NCBI RefSeq assembly: GCF_000315625.1
Contig: NW_005434669.1
Span: forward strand, 124,001 to 188,000
Length of the DNA: 64,000 nt
DNA from: Guillardia theta CCMP2712
Lineage: Eukaryota > Cryptophyceae > Pyrenomonadales > Geminigeraceae
Direction of reading: 5' to 3'
Below, piece after piece: positions 22,732 through 34,605 of the stretch. Positions within the stretch are counted from its first letter, which is position 1, and every line of letters starts with the position of its first letter. Under the pieces are notes generated by a model. It saw nothing but the letters and a program-made list of their open reading frames with translations. It did no database searches and was not told where the DNA came from. The position numbers were made by a program, and so were the translations under genes.

Positions 22732-25700
22732 ATGCCAGCAAAACGAGATCCCGGTAGACCTGTTTGGTACCATGCTTCAACAAGTCCGAGGTCCAGCCAG
22801 TCTTTGCCTACACATGCTGGCAGTGAAGGCTGCTTCAGTGCCGATGCGCTGGAACATCTCTCGGCACACAGTGACGTTGGGTGTCAGGAATTGAAAAGCA
22901 TTTCATCAGGCAAGGACAACAGCGAGAATTATGTACTTCGAAGCTTTGATTCCAGCAATGTTAAGAGCGTATTGGTAGAAGAATGGCTCGCTACTGCTCA
23001 GAAGTCTCAGGAAAGTGCTTCCAACGCTTGTGATGTTGAGAGGGAATGTGTCGTGGTGATCGATAGCTACATTGAGTCTCAAAGAAGGTCTCCTTGGCTT
23101 GACTGGGGAGAGTTTCCGCTGCTTCCTGTGGGAGACCCTCCTCCCAAGACTCCAGTTCTGAGTAGAGTGGAAGGAATCTATCCTTTTGCCAAGCTGCAGC
23201 AAGCGAGCAAGATCTTTGGGGGGAGACTCGCGTCGGATGCGTCGTTTTCGAGGCTATCTTACGGTTCCTTCTGCTCGAATGTGGACCTTGAGGCGAGCAA
23301 GAACCAAGATGTAATGGCCGGAGAAAATGACCAAGAACAAGAGAGAGAAGCATGTTTCCAAGATATTGATGAGTCTAAGGTTCAAATGAACGCCGAAACA
23401 ATCACGCCTGAAGACATCAAGGCAGCTCAAGAAGTAGTGAGCAAAGACACGAACGTTCAGGACAACAGTATAGCTACCTTGTGGATGGGGTTGAACTCAC
23501 AACTGACGGAGATGATGAAGCCAACGGATCAGCTTTCGGATTCTAGGGAGGGCAAGGCGGAGGCTGAAGGGCAGCAACTGTGGGGCAGTGCTCTCGAGGT
23601 CGCAAAAGACGTGTTCTCTCTCTTTTCTCTGAGCGACAGCCATCCTCATGGCCTCCATAATACCAGCAGTTCAGCCGTCTCCTTTCGCTCCCTCTCCCTC
23701 ACTGAGAAGGAGTGCGCTTGGGACCTCCAGGTACTTGCAGGAGCAGCCGACGGAGAGTGGGTGATCGACAGTCCGAGGCTCTCAAAGGGAAGGGAGGAGG
23801 GAAGAACATTGGAAAAGGGAGAGAAGGAACAAGACAAGGAGGGGAAAGGGGAAAAGGTTGAGCAGGAAGAGGGGGAGGGCTGGTTCTACTCGAGCAACTT
23901 TCCTCTAGGGAATGACAACATAATCCGTCAGCCGGTGAGCAACGTGTGCGGACCGTATGACTATTCGAGATGGAGGAGGTGGCTGAGGCGGAGGGTGATA
24001 CGTGCGATGGAGAAGTATCATGTCAGCATCCAGTACAAGCAGGGAGATCCAGTGGGTGACATGCCAGAGGAAGCGATACCCGCGGGCTCCCTTGCAGTCT
24101 GCAATATTTGCACCGAGATGCTGCATGTTGGGGTGTACATCCCTGCAGACAATGACACGTACCTCCTCCGAGCCGGAGAGGTCGTCTGCCTTGAGATGGC
24201 AGCGTTCTGCAAAGTGAAGAGTGTGAAAGGAGAAAAGGCTTTGATTGTTGCATCGAGGAGGAGCAGTTACCTCCCTCCAATCATCACCAAAGAGAACCTG
24301 CAACGTCTTTGCGTCATGGATCCTCTCAAGTATGTTAAGAAGATTTTCATCGCAGCAATGCCAGGCCAATACGCGACCGATTACACGACAATAAGGTAAG
24401 ATGCAATCTTGGTCGTACGGGAAACATCTGATGCTATCCATTGACCTGTCCCTGTTTTTCGTGAAAGACGTTGGCTAACTTGTGAAATTTCATCAGATAG
24501 TACTAACTTGTCTGTTTCAAGGTCAATTGCGCACGTTATTGGATTTGATGGAGTGTATGCCATGAACAAGGTGCAGAGGAACATATACATTCAAGCACAT
24601 CCCCATGCACAGCAACGACTTGAGTTTTTCTCCTCACGACTAGACGAGCAGTGGACAAAAGTCGCTACGGTGGAGGAGGAAGGACTCGATGCGCAGGAGA
24701 GAAGCTATGTTGAAAAGAGGAAAGAGTTTGTTCGGGCAAAACTCTCTTCGCTGCTCAATGAGGAACTCTGTGAGGATGACATTCCCTGTATCTCACTCTG
24801 CTCGAGCGGAGGAGGAGTCCGCGCAATGGTATGAAAGTTGGATGGAGATGATGACAATGACAACGATGATAATGTTTGTCACAACGATGATAGATATCGC
24901 GATGATAATGATGATTGTGCAAGAGGATGAAGGAGGATATTATCTAAATCAACCTTGCGTGCAAGTGTTACGGATATTGATACTCTTGTAGATTTTCACG
25001 CTGGGATGTTTGCTGGCTGCAAGTGAACTTGGTATTCTTGACTGCTGTATTTATTCAGCAAGTTTATCTGGATCAGCATGGCTACAGGTCGAGAACATCT
25101 TGGCTATGTGCGACATCTCACAAATCGAGTTTTGGCAGGCTTGCTGGATGAATATGAAGGGGTCATGTGCAGAATCCTTGAAGTCTCTGCGACAATGGCT
25201 GGGCCTCTGCCTCCAGCGGCATCCTATCTTGCAAGCAGCGCTGGCGGAGGGAGGGCAGGACGCAGTTTTGATGGAAAGAGATGTAAAGCTTGAGTTTGAT
25301 GTACAGACGAGGAAAGAATATATGAAGCTCAGAGCAAAGTTGTTAACATCGGCCAGTTCTTTCGGAGGGAGCGAGAATCAGCCTCCGATAGCTGCTGGTG
25401 CAGGTGAGGAGGAGGCGATGGAGGAAGACGAGAACGGAGGAACCATCCTGCTGTCGAATCTTGGGATAGAAACGTTCAAAATGGATTCATCAAGCTTGTT
25501 TTGGAGTGACGAGCATGTACGGGGAGTAGCTCAGCTGTTTGGAGACGCGAGTTTACATGTGAACAATTCCATCATGCAAGCCCAAAGCACCATTCACTCT
25601 CTCAAGTTGCGGCAGGTGGGCTTGCTATACTTACTCACTCTCCTCTCACCCTCCCCATCCTCTTCTCTTCCTCTTCCCCCCCTTGTCATCGGGCAAACTG

Positions 25701-27853
25701 GTGAGAAGCTCAACAGGAATCGCGAGATGCGTTTGAGGAGGAGGTGAAGCAGTGGACGGCCTGGTCTTCGAGGCTGAGGGGAGGGAAGCGAAGTGCGAAC
25801 TCGAGGATGGAAGGGATGAGGGGGGTGGGCGATCTTTCTTTCGTCGAGATGTATGGCCTACTTGCTGCCAACGCTTGGCTGCCCCCTTGCCCGAAAGACA
25901 GGTTCAAAACCATTGAGATGTCAAATAGTATATGAGAACAATCGAAAATTGCTACGTGCCAGTATGTTCAACTTTTTAGTTTTGTGGAATACGAAAATTC
26001 TTTCTACAGCAGGAGTGACGGCTTACTTGTCTGATGATCTATGATAACTCCTGTCTTTGTTTTCAAAGTTGATTTTGAGATTTTCTGTAGGCTATGGAGG
26101 ATGGAACGAGGCCTTTCCAGTCAGATCGAAAGTCTACAACTTCATGACAGGCCATTTCCCCTCTATGTAGCCGTTGGCATCGACCATAAGAAGGTTGACG
26201 GGGAGGAGAGCAATGAGTATCATTGGTATGAATTTTCTCCTTTCTCCTTCTCGTCTAGTCAGACTGGCAAAAGAATTCCGGTGAGGAGAGGAGAGGAGAG
26301 GAGAGGAGAGGAGAGGGATTCGATCGTCGCATTATTGACGATATGATGAAGATTTGGTCGCTTGGAAGAAGTTTTCACTCAGGCAGAAGTTGTTCTGTCA
26401 CTCCCGAGTTTCCTCTAGGAGTGTGCATGGGTGAGCCTTGTCAGAAGGTCATTCAAAGGTCATTCCTTCACCTTTTCCAGGCATATGGGGAGCTGCTTTC
26501 ACAGCCAGCACAGAGGAGGTGAAGAAGAATTATCGGAATACGTCTTCGAGAGCACAAAGTCGGAGGTTTGAACGACTTTTTCTCGTCCTTGCATGATCTC
26601 CGATGGGCTTGTTGCACATGACTAACAAGCTTGCATTCATACCCATCGCTCATCGTGTTTTGAATCCTGACATCTTCTTTGTAGGGATGTTGTACAAATC
26701 ATACACGACACCTTCAACATCTTGGATTCAAACTCGTCCGACCAGGCAATCGACGAGGTGTCGCAAGTCAAGACAAGTTCTCGGGCAGGATCGATCAGGG
26801 TTGTGGAGCCCTTCCAGTGCTTCAATCCTTTCTTCGAAGATCCATCACACCTTGAGGAGGATCCTTGCACCGGTTGTCCTCCCAGCAAGCCTTCCAGCTC
26901 CTTCACGCATCCTCACCACTTGACCGCTGCAGATGCCGAGACGTCGGACCTCCGCCTGACAGATGCTGGAATTCACATGAACGCTCCTCTCCCTGCTGTG
27001 CGCTTCACCTCTCCTGTCATCTTCCCGTGCTCACTGACATGACTGTCGCAGCTTCTGCGCAGGGAGCGTGCGAGTGACGTCATAATCCTGCTGGACTCCC
27101 GCTCGACGTCAGGTGGGCAAGACTCGTTGCCGTGGTGTGCTGACTGACGTGTTGGCAACAGGAGAAGCTGATGTGAACGATTCGTTTGACGTCTTGAAGC
27201 CCGCGGAGGAATATGCGAAACAGAGGTGAGATGTAGAGAAGTCGACTGAAGGTCTGATGTGAGCGGCAGGGACTTGCCGTTTCCTTCCATCCGAGATCAA
27301 GATCTCATCGAGATCGGGAGGAGGAGATGCACAGTGCTAGGTAGAGAAGGAGGACGAGCCGTTGGTTGTGAGGCTGAAGGAACTTGCAGGCTTTGAGGAG
27401 GACAGCGCTCCAGAGATCGTTTACATGCCACTCGTGAAGAACGAAGAAGTCGATGAAGATCTGGATCCTCTACATACACCATGGTGATTCCTCCCCCTGA
27501 TCCTCCTCCTCATCATCCCTTCTCTCTGCGATGTTCACCACATTTCAGGTGTGACTTCATGGAATTTGCGTATGAGCCTGAACACTTCGAGAGACTGTTC
27601 CAGGTCCTTATCGTGCCTCCCTCACTGTCAACATGCCGTGACATCTCTCTGTCACCAGCTTGCTTATCAAAACTTTCGCGCATCTGAATCCTGCATCCTA
27701 CAAGTCTTCAGGAGAGCCGTCGACAAGTTAGAGCTCCGAGGAGAGGCTGTTCTCACTTCCATCGTGATACGTGCTGCAGGAAACGCGCAGCGGCCCTGGC
27801 ACGCGGCCGGTCGCCGAGGCTTGTCGAATCGAGAGCTCATAACCTTTGAATAA
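22732..27853 (+). CDS. Cytosolic phospholipase A2-like (group IV/patatin superfamily) with long N-terminal extension
   Basis: The product is predicted to release fatty acids from the sn-2 position of phospholipids. ATG 22732 opens a first exon of about 555 codons (to about 24396) with no recognised domain, acidic and low-complexity in the middle. The lipase domain begins near 24508 and reads IPCISLCSSGGGVRAM, the glycine-rich oxyanion loop. After an intron it continues LGILDCCIYSASLSGSAWLQ, with the Ser nucleophile in the LSGS motif. Downstream exons show FVEMYGLLAANAWL (25835), PLYVAVGIDHKK and YHWYEFSPF (26155-26240), MGIWGAAF (about 26490), SDLRLTDAGIHMNAPLPAV with the catalytic DAG (26945-27000), SDVIILLDSRSTS, APEIVYMPLV, and DFMEFAYEPEHFERLFQ leading to LAYQNFRASE. 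All occur in family order. Stop is at 27851-27853. No C2 domain was seen. Confidence 0.85.
26283..26316. repeat. GAGAG short tandem repeat in cPLA2 intron
   Basis: About six GAGGAGAG-type units directly after the exon coding HWYEFSPF. Confidence 0.7.
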
Positions 27854-28642
27854 AAGCAGTGAGCGCTGCCCAGCATGAACCGTTACAAAACGTTACTGTA
27901 TTAGCGCATCCCCCTTGATGCGAAGGAATAGATTGCAGTAAAGATCCACTATAAAATATTGTTCGAAAACTTATCTTTACAATAAAATATTGATGAGGTT
28001 CCGAGCAAAATAGTTGGAAATTCCGATGATGGCGGAACGGGGTAAGAGAGGAGGGAGAGGGAGAGAGGGAGGGAGCATGAGAGGAGGAACAAGCGGAGGA
28101 AGAAGCACAGATGGAAGGAGACGGTGGTAGATGTCAAGTGGATGTGACGAGAAGGCTGCAGAGTAGGACATAGAGGATGCGGGGAGGGTGTGAAGGGATC
28201 TGTCATGTAGATGAATGGAGGATGTGAAGTATGAGGAAATTTGGCAGCTGATAGTAACGTCTTGATCCTATAGGAGCTCTACACTGTGCATGTTAGGCAG
28301 AGCAGCACTTTCGACTTGAAATGTTTCGAAGACCGAAACGAATACTCCGGAAGGGCCCACTCAGTGCAAGGCAAGTGAATATTCTTTTTCTCCTCAGACC
28401 ATGATGACGTTTCGAAAGGTTTGAGATCCCTTTCCCAGTGATACTGTTCATGTAAGAAAACCTTCAATCCCTCATGTAAGATAGCGGTGATATCATTCTT
28501 GCAGTGCTCCCATACTGCTGTACTTGTACCTGGGTTGTGCGTTTCCGGACACCTTCTTCTCCCCCTTTCCTATCTCGCGCAGAGTTCGCTCTCGTGAGCA
28601 TGTGGACACACACACGGCAACAGTGAAGGTGAAGGAAGAAGC
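27854..28642. other. Intergenic spacer
   Basis: Nothing gene-like is supported. AATAAA-like sequence at 27950-27990 may serve as poly(A) signals. A purine-rich GGAGG stretch lies at 28035-28110. Confidence 0.5.
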
Positions 28643-29106
28643 ATGATGGGAGGAGATCCGCTCACTCCCACACAGAAGCTTTCCGAGGATGCAAAGGCTG
28701 CGCTAAAGCAGCAGAAAGAAATCCCCAAGCTCGAGCAGGAAGGCCTCGTGGAGGTTGAAGACTTTCATGTCATGTGTGTGCTCTAACAGACCGCAAGGAC
28801 CCTTCCGTAAATGGCCCACTCTCCCCTGCTTCCAAGCCGTCGCTGAAGGTGGAGGAGATGAACTTCGCCGTGGAGGTGAGGAAGAGGAGGGGAGATGATA
28901 GGAGAAGTCGGAGTGAGAAGTACCTGATGCTTGATTCTCAGATGCATGGGTTTCAATGTCTTGTATACACGAGCCAGGCAAGAGATGCGAAATACAGACC
29001 GGTTTCAAACTCTTCTGTTGCTTGCAATATGTGACGGATGCTCGTAGAAGAGCAATATCGATGTCACATGGGTCACTCAACTGACGACAGATAGGTAACG
29101 TGCTTT

Positions 29107-29137
<31 letters not shown>

Positions 29138-32100
29138 CCCTCCTCCTCTTCCTCCTCTTCCTCTTCCTCTTCCTCCTCCTCCTCTTCCTTCTTGTTCTTG
29201 TTCCCTCCCTCACTTGTTTCTCTTACTTCTTGTTCTCTCCCCTTCTTTCTGCTATGAACTCAATCACTCCGCAGGATCCCAGTGTTCAAGAAGATGTTGG
29301 AGAGGTGGACTGGGCCGATCTCTGCAGCCCTGTACAGTCAAGGTTTGCTGAACTACAGCAAGCATGTTTACAGTATCAGTGAGTTGTATGTTGAAAGATG
29401 TCAGCAAAGACACAAAGGATATTGAAGATTTACTCGATCGAGTGGACTTTCACATGTATCGTCGTTTCTTCCTGTGTCTCCTGCTGACTTTCTTGCAGAG
29501 TCGGGGCTTCGCAAGGCTTGTATCCCGTGAACACGCTGAGGAATGTTGCGATCAACAAAGCAAACACGGTGAACTTTTTGTCCTCTGTCATCGGCTCTTG
29601 AAGGGCTAGCGCAGGATTTCATTATCTTGGCGGACGTAGATTTTGTGCCGAGCGAAGGCATTTACGAAGCCACAAAGTAGCATGACTTTGAAGGGAAGTT
29701 CCTTGCTTGACTAGATGCAAAGATCATTTGTTGAGAAGCTTGCTTCCACTGGAGCAGCTCATGACAAAAAAGTCTACGTGCTGGTGAGCCGTCAAAACAT
29801 CGATCTGTCGGATAATGCACTGATACCGCCGTTGCAACAGCCGGCGTTCGAGATTGATGGGGCAGATCAGGTACTTGCATGATAAACACAACCTTTGTAC
29901 TGTGTTGTGAACATTTTGCAGACGGTCCCACCAAACTTCGACGAATTGCAGAAGATGGGAAGTCGCATTCATCAGGTTGTCCTCACTGTGATACTTTCTA
30001 CTCCTCTTAACATGTTGACTATCAGGTCCACAATGATAAAGGACGGGACATTGCGCACAAATACACTCAGTATGACAAGGTCCACTTCCGATGATCTGTG
30101 TTCTCGTTCTTTCTTGTCTCTGCATTACCAACATCTTGAATTTCTGCTGTCCAGAAGTGCAGTTGTGTTCTTGGTTGAGTCTGTTATTCTTGAAATTTTG
30201 TCATGAAATGATATGATGTTTGAATGAGAGTTGTATGATGTTTGAATGAGAGTTGTATGATGTTTGAATGAGAGTTGTATGATGTTTGAATGAGAGTTGT
30301 ATGATGTTTGAATGAGAGTTGTATGATGTTTGAATGAGAGTTGTATGATGTTTGAATGAGAGTTGTATGATGTTTGAATGAGAGTTGTATGATGTTTGAA
30401 TGAGAGTTGTATGATGTTTGAATGAGAGTTGTATGATGTTTGAATGAGAGTTGTATGATGTTTGAATGAGAGTTGTATGATGTTTGAATGAGAGTTGTAT
30501 GATGTTTGAATGAGAGTTTACCCCATTCTAATCTAGCAACATACAGTGGATGACAGCGACAGATCCATACAGAATATCCTACAGGTTTCCTTACGAGCCC
30601 TATATTTTAGGTTTTGACCTCGTCTTCGTCATTATTTCCTGAATTCCATTGCAGCTCCTCGCACGATCCCAAGGTTTGATGTGAGATTCTTTGGCTACGG
30701 CAATGATAAGGCCAGGTGATCAATGACGTTGACACCTATTTATTTCATTGAGTTCAAACATATGCCTGCTGGTTTATTCTTACTTCATTCAGCAAAATCT
30801 TGACTCCTGTCGCCCATTGTGTTGTTGAAAGCTTCAGACGATGTTTTTCTCACACTATCGTTTCTTTCCAGCCACAACTACGAACTAAATGCTGCGGGTT
30901 ATGAATTTTGGGGTTTTCCGAAACATTTTGTTGTACACATTCGGCATTCTCAGGTAAATAAGTGTCAAAATGGAATTTCAAGTTGAAATGCTATGAAAGG
31001 GATCGTGGATTCATCAAACTTTCCTCGACCCACGGGAGCGGTGAGGACATTGAAAACAAGATCATTCTTGAAGAAGATGATGTTTGATGACTCTTCTGAC
31101 AGGCTTTCAAGAACTCTGACAACATTCCTTCATGATTGCGATAGAAGGAAACTCCCCGTGCCCGTTTCACGTTCCTAATGTTGGCAGCAGATACTCAAAA
31201 GTGATAACCATCAGCGAGGAGAACGTGAGAAATTGAAATCGCTCTGTCGCTTGCCTGAGACTTTTCTAGACGATCTTTGAGCCTCTCCCTGCGTCTGCCA
31301 ACTTCACGATGGAGGTGAAAATCGCAATGACGCGTTGATACATTGTGATGATGATCGCGAAGAGTATGATGGTGGTGGTGGCGATGATGGTGATGATTGT
31401 GATAATGATGATGATGTTGTTGATGGCGATGGAGATGATGATGGTGGAGATCGAACATCACAACAACCGTCACTGTACGATGAGAGTACAAATCATGAAT
31501 GTGAAGTTGCTGCTCCTCCTCAGGTTGGAAGACTTGGCGCTAACTGCGACACAACATGCAACAGTATCGGCAAGATTTGTCACGCAGGTAAGAGGAGTGC
31601 AGGAAGACCAGGAAGTGCCAAAGGCGATAAGATTGAGAGGGGCTGGGATAGTACTGCGGGAAGAGGAGGAGGAGGAGGAGGAGGAGAGAGGAAAAGAACA
31701 AGGAGGAGGAGGAGAGACGAAGACTAAAATCTGTCACTTCAGAGTACAGCAACCGGATCAACTTGTGTAGAGAGCTAGAGAAGAACTTTCAGTGTCTGCA
31801 TGTCCGTTTGCTTTCCTCCCGGGTAGTGCCGACTGCTGATTTGTTCTCCTCAGGGATGCAACAGAGAATTCTTTGGCGCGGACCTCCCGGCCTTCAACAC
31901 GTCCTGATTGTGTCACTCCGACCCGCGTTTGACTTTTTCTTTCGTGTTTACAGGCAGAGGATGCAATGTCTCATCAACAATGCTCCTCTCGGTAAGTTTG
32001 CTTGTCAAAATCTCCTTCCTCCTCTTCTGCTGTCTCTGCTCGTAGTCTCCTTCCTCCTCTTCTGCTGTCTCTGCTTGTAGTCTCCTTCCTCCTCTTCTGC

Positions 32101-32819
32101 TGTCTCTGCTTGTAGTCTCCATCCTCCTCTTCTGCTGTCTCTGCTTGTAGTCTCCATCCTCCTCTTCTGCTGTCTCTGCTTGTAGTCTCCATCCTCCTCT
32201 TCTGCTGTCTCTGCTTGTAGTCTCCATCCTCCTCTTCTGCTGTCTCTGCTTGTAGTCTCCATCCTCCTCTTCTGCTGTCTCTGCTTGTAGTCTCCATCCT
32301 CCTCTTCTGCTGTCTCTGCTTGTAGTCTCCATCCTCCTCTTCTGCTGTCTCTGCTCGTAGTCTCCTTCCTCCTCTTCTGCTGTCTCTGCTTGTAGTCTCC
32401 ATCCTCCTCTTCTGCTGTCTCTGCTCGTAGTCTCCTTCCTCCTCTTCTGCTGTCTCTGCTTGTAGTCTCCATCCTCCTCTTCTGCTGTCTCTGCTTGTAG
32501 TCTCCATCCTCCTCTTCTGCTGTCTCTGCTTGTAGTCTCCATCCTCCACTTCTGCTGTCTCTGCTTGTAGTCTCCTTCCTCCTCTTCTGCTGTCTCTGCT
32601 TGTAGTCTCCATCCTCCTCTTCTGCTGTCTCTGCTTGTAGTCTCCATCCTCCTCTTCTGCTGTCTCTGCTCGTAGTCTCCTTCCTCCTCTTCTGCTGTCT
32701 CTGCTTGTAGTCTCCATCCTCCTCTTCTGCTGTCTAATTCTCTATTCTTCTCAGGTGCTCCCTTCACTTGCGACTCAGTCTATGAGTTTTCCCGGAGACT
32801 TTGTCCTTGTGGGAATTGA
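28643..32819 (+). CDS. GT49 glycosyltransferase (LARGE/B4GAT1-like) with Cys-rich C-terminal module
   Basis: Predicted Golgi-type glycosyltransferase. From ATG 28643 early exons read MMGGDPLTPTQKLSEDAK and later DPSVQEDVGEVDWADLC. The catalytic part matches GT49: LYPVNTLRNVAINKANT (about 29520-29570), AQDFIILADVDFVPSEGIYE with the D-x-D motif (29610-29665), VYVLPAFEIDGADQ (about 29773-29875), WMTATDPYRISYRFPYEPY after the 22-bp minisatellite intron, and RFDVRFFGYGNDKASHNYEL to FPKHFVVHIRHSQ (to 30954). After low-complexity sequence a cysteine-rich module follows: GANCDTTCNSIGKICHAEYS, NLCRELEKNFQC, GCNREFFGADLPAF, CLINNAPLGAPFTCD and SRRLCPCGN, ending TGA 32817-32819. Similar cysteine modules end some GlcNAc-transferase V-like proteins. 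Whether both parts form one protein or two genes is not proven. An N-terminal membrane anchor was not found. Confidence 0.7.
29108..29200. repeat. CTC/CTTCCT-rich intron tract with a poly-C run
   Basis: CTC repeats with a run of C around 29130, then CTTCCT units, in an intron of the GT49 gene. Confidence 0.7.
30212..30518. repeat. 22-bp intronic minisatellite, about 14 copies
   Basis: About fourteen nearly perfect head-to-tail copies of TATGATGTTTGAATGAGAGT plus TG, inside the GT49 intron between the exons coding KYTQYDK and WMTATDPYR. Confidence 0.95.
31340..31455. repeat. GATGATGGTG-rich imperfect repeat
   Basis: Degenerate GAT/GGT triplets in the linker region of the GT49 gene. Read on plus they give Asp/Gly-rich or Met/Val-rich frames, so coding status is uncertain. 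Confidence 0.65.
32011..32735. repeat. 35-bp intronic minisatellite, about 21 copies
   Basis: About 20.7 tandem copies of a 35-bp unit, TCTCCATCCTCCTCTTCTGC followed by TGTCTCTGCTTGTAG, with variants at A/T in position 6 and C/T near the end. It fills the intron 31992-32754 between the last two Cys-rich exons of the GT49 gene. Long minus-strand frames through it (GDYKQRQQKRR units) are artefacts because 3 x 35 is divisible by 3. Confidence 0.95.
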
Positions 32820-33054
32820 GAGAGGACAGCCGAAGGAAGAGGAAAGGAGAAAGAGGGGGAAGTTGGTTGTCGAAGTGGGGGGATTGAGGATCAGGAGCGG
32901 GAAGACTGATTGTGAACGATGGGGGCGCAGGAGGAGGAGGAGGAGGAGGAGGAGTGAAGAAGGAGCGGAGAGGAGAAGATAGAGGGTAAAGGCCAAGGGT
33001 GAGGGGAGGAATATTTATCAAGAGGTCGATGGCAGCTTGCCTCGTGGGCTTCTT

Positions 33055-34403
33055 TCATTGTCTATCCAACACGTGAATGAATTCCGTGAGAAACTCTTCT
33101 GCTTGGTCCTGCGGGAGATGCTCAACAAAAGTTCACTCGGTGTCGAGGGCTGTTACCTTGACCAGTCTGCTTACTCTTGAGGATTCCAACAAGTTGTTCA
33201 TCGTCAATGATATATCTTTACACGTCATCCTGTCAGTTTGTATCAGACTCGCAACACGGGCAATGATTCCCCTTGCACGCACTGGTTCCCTTGTATTGTC
33301 TCCATGGACATCAAGTCAAACAGGATCTTGTCATGCACTATCAAGACGTCGATGACAACATTTCAATCTCCCACCTTCATCAAGAGAGTCTGTTGCGACT
33401 CATCGTCCTCCTCAGACAACAGGCGCAAAGCTACTGTGAGAAGGATGGGAAGGTCGCTGTCAAAGAAAATGATTCTCCGAACAGATCCTTGATGGTTCTC
33501 TTTCTTGTCTTCTTGTAAAAGAAGGACATGCACAGCCACAAGCATCCTGCCGCAGCATGTTCACAACGGCTCTCTATGTCAGGTTGGGTTCAAAACACCT
33601 CTCCGCCTCGTTTTTCTCTCCTTCGTGCGAGTTGAGGATTTGGAGCAAAGTCTCGCCGAAGAATGATCCGTTGCGATGGTTGAGCAGCTGGTCTTTAAAG
33701 TCCGTCATGCTCATGGAAGCTTCCTTCCCCTCCTGCTGCGTGTACAAGATGTATAGGACGTTCACTGTAAGGGCGACCACTCCTCGCACAATCTGCTCAC
33801 TCTCCGAGTCAAGCATGTCGAGGATGCTTGTGAAGGCTCCTATCACATTGGAGCAGAAACAAACCGCAAGATCGTATGATGGAGGGTTTGCTGTTTCACT
33901 GCTCCCAACAAACATCGCAATGTCCACAAGGAGGAAGAGGAGGAGCTTAATCCTTTCATTTTGATATCCCGCCTTGTTGTTGTCCGAGGTCAACTCGTGC
34001 AAGAAACGATTCAAGTCTTCATCGTTGATGAGAAACTTCGTGGCGTTCCGTATTAGTGAGCACAAGGCAACGATACATTGAAGTGAGAGTGCTTTCTCGC
34101 TGTGGATACATGTCAAGCCAGTGAAAAACAAAGATACAATTCTGAACGCATGCAGGAGTAAGTATGTACAAAATCACCTGTCGGATGAAAGATGCTTGTA
34201 CACAGAAATGAGCCCCTTAATCTCCACGACATCGTGAGATCTTCGAGGCTGAGTTTGAAACTTACCAAGAATTCTTCATCATCTTGCACAACCTTAGCTG
34301 GTTCTTCGTTGTTGGTGCATGTTAGATGTTTCAGACTGAGTCAACTTGTACCTTGCTCGTTTATCTCCTCCAAGAACTTCACAAGAAGTACACGATAGTT
34401 CAT
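33055..34403 (-). CDS. SPIN90/Ldb17-like (DUF2013) helical-repeat protein, tentative
   Basis: From ATG 34401-34403 (MNYRVLLVKFLEEINEQ) the minus strand encodes an all-helical protein. An exon reads KVVQDDEEFL, then VVEIKGLISVYKHLSSD. The main exon at about 34130-33574 has LQCIVALCSLIRNATKFLI and FFGETLLQILNSHEGE. Next comes FFDSDLPILLTVALRLLSEE (about 33515-33390), then VVIDVLIVHDKILFDLM, ending HLPQDQAEEFLTEFIHVLD and TGA 33055-33057. The pairing FGETLLQILN... then FFDSDLPILLTVALRLL resembles the leucine-rich domain of SPIN90/Ldb17, which binds Arp2/3 and seeds linear actin filaments. This is recognition by eye of short motifs; a generic armadillo-type protein is the alternative. No SH3 domain was seen. 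Confidence 0.5.
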
Positions 34404-34605
34404 CTCATCTTCACCGTCTCCTCCTCCTCCCTCCTCCCCCACTCTACCAATCCGCGCAACCCTGTTCATTGCACCAGCGCCATGGCGGGAAATTTTTTAT
34501 CTGGGCCCGCACAGGTGAAATAAAGGCAACTTGCAGTGGACAGGAGATGAGGACTAATAAAGGAAATACCGGAGCCCCGGAGTCCGATCCGCGGCCGCAG
34601 GATGT

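Noticed and set aside
30212-30518. CRISPR-like array
   Set aside because: Units are head-to-tail without spacers and lie in a eukaryotic intron, so this is a minisatellite.
31913-32767. Three long minus-strand frames with ETAEEEDGDYKQRQQKRR repeats
   Set aside because: They are produced by the 35-bp intronic minisatellite, open in all frames because three units make 105 bases.
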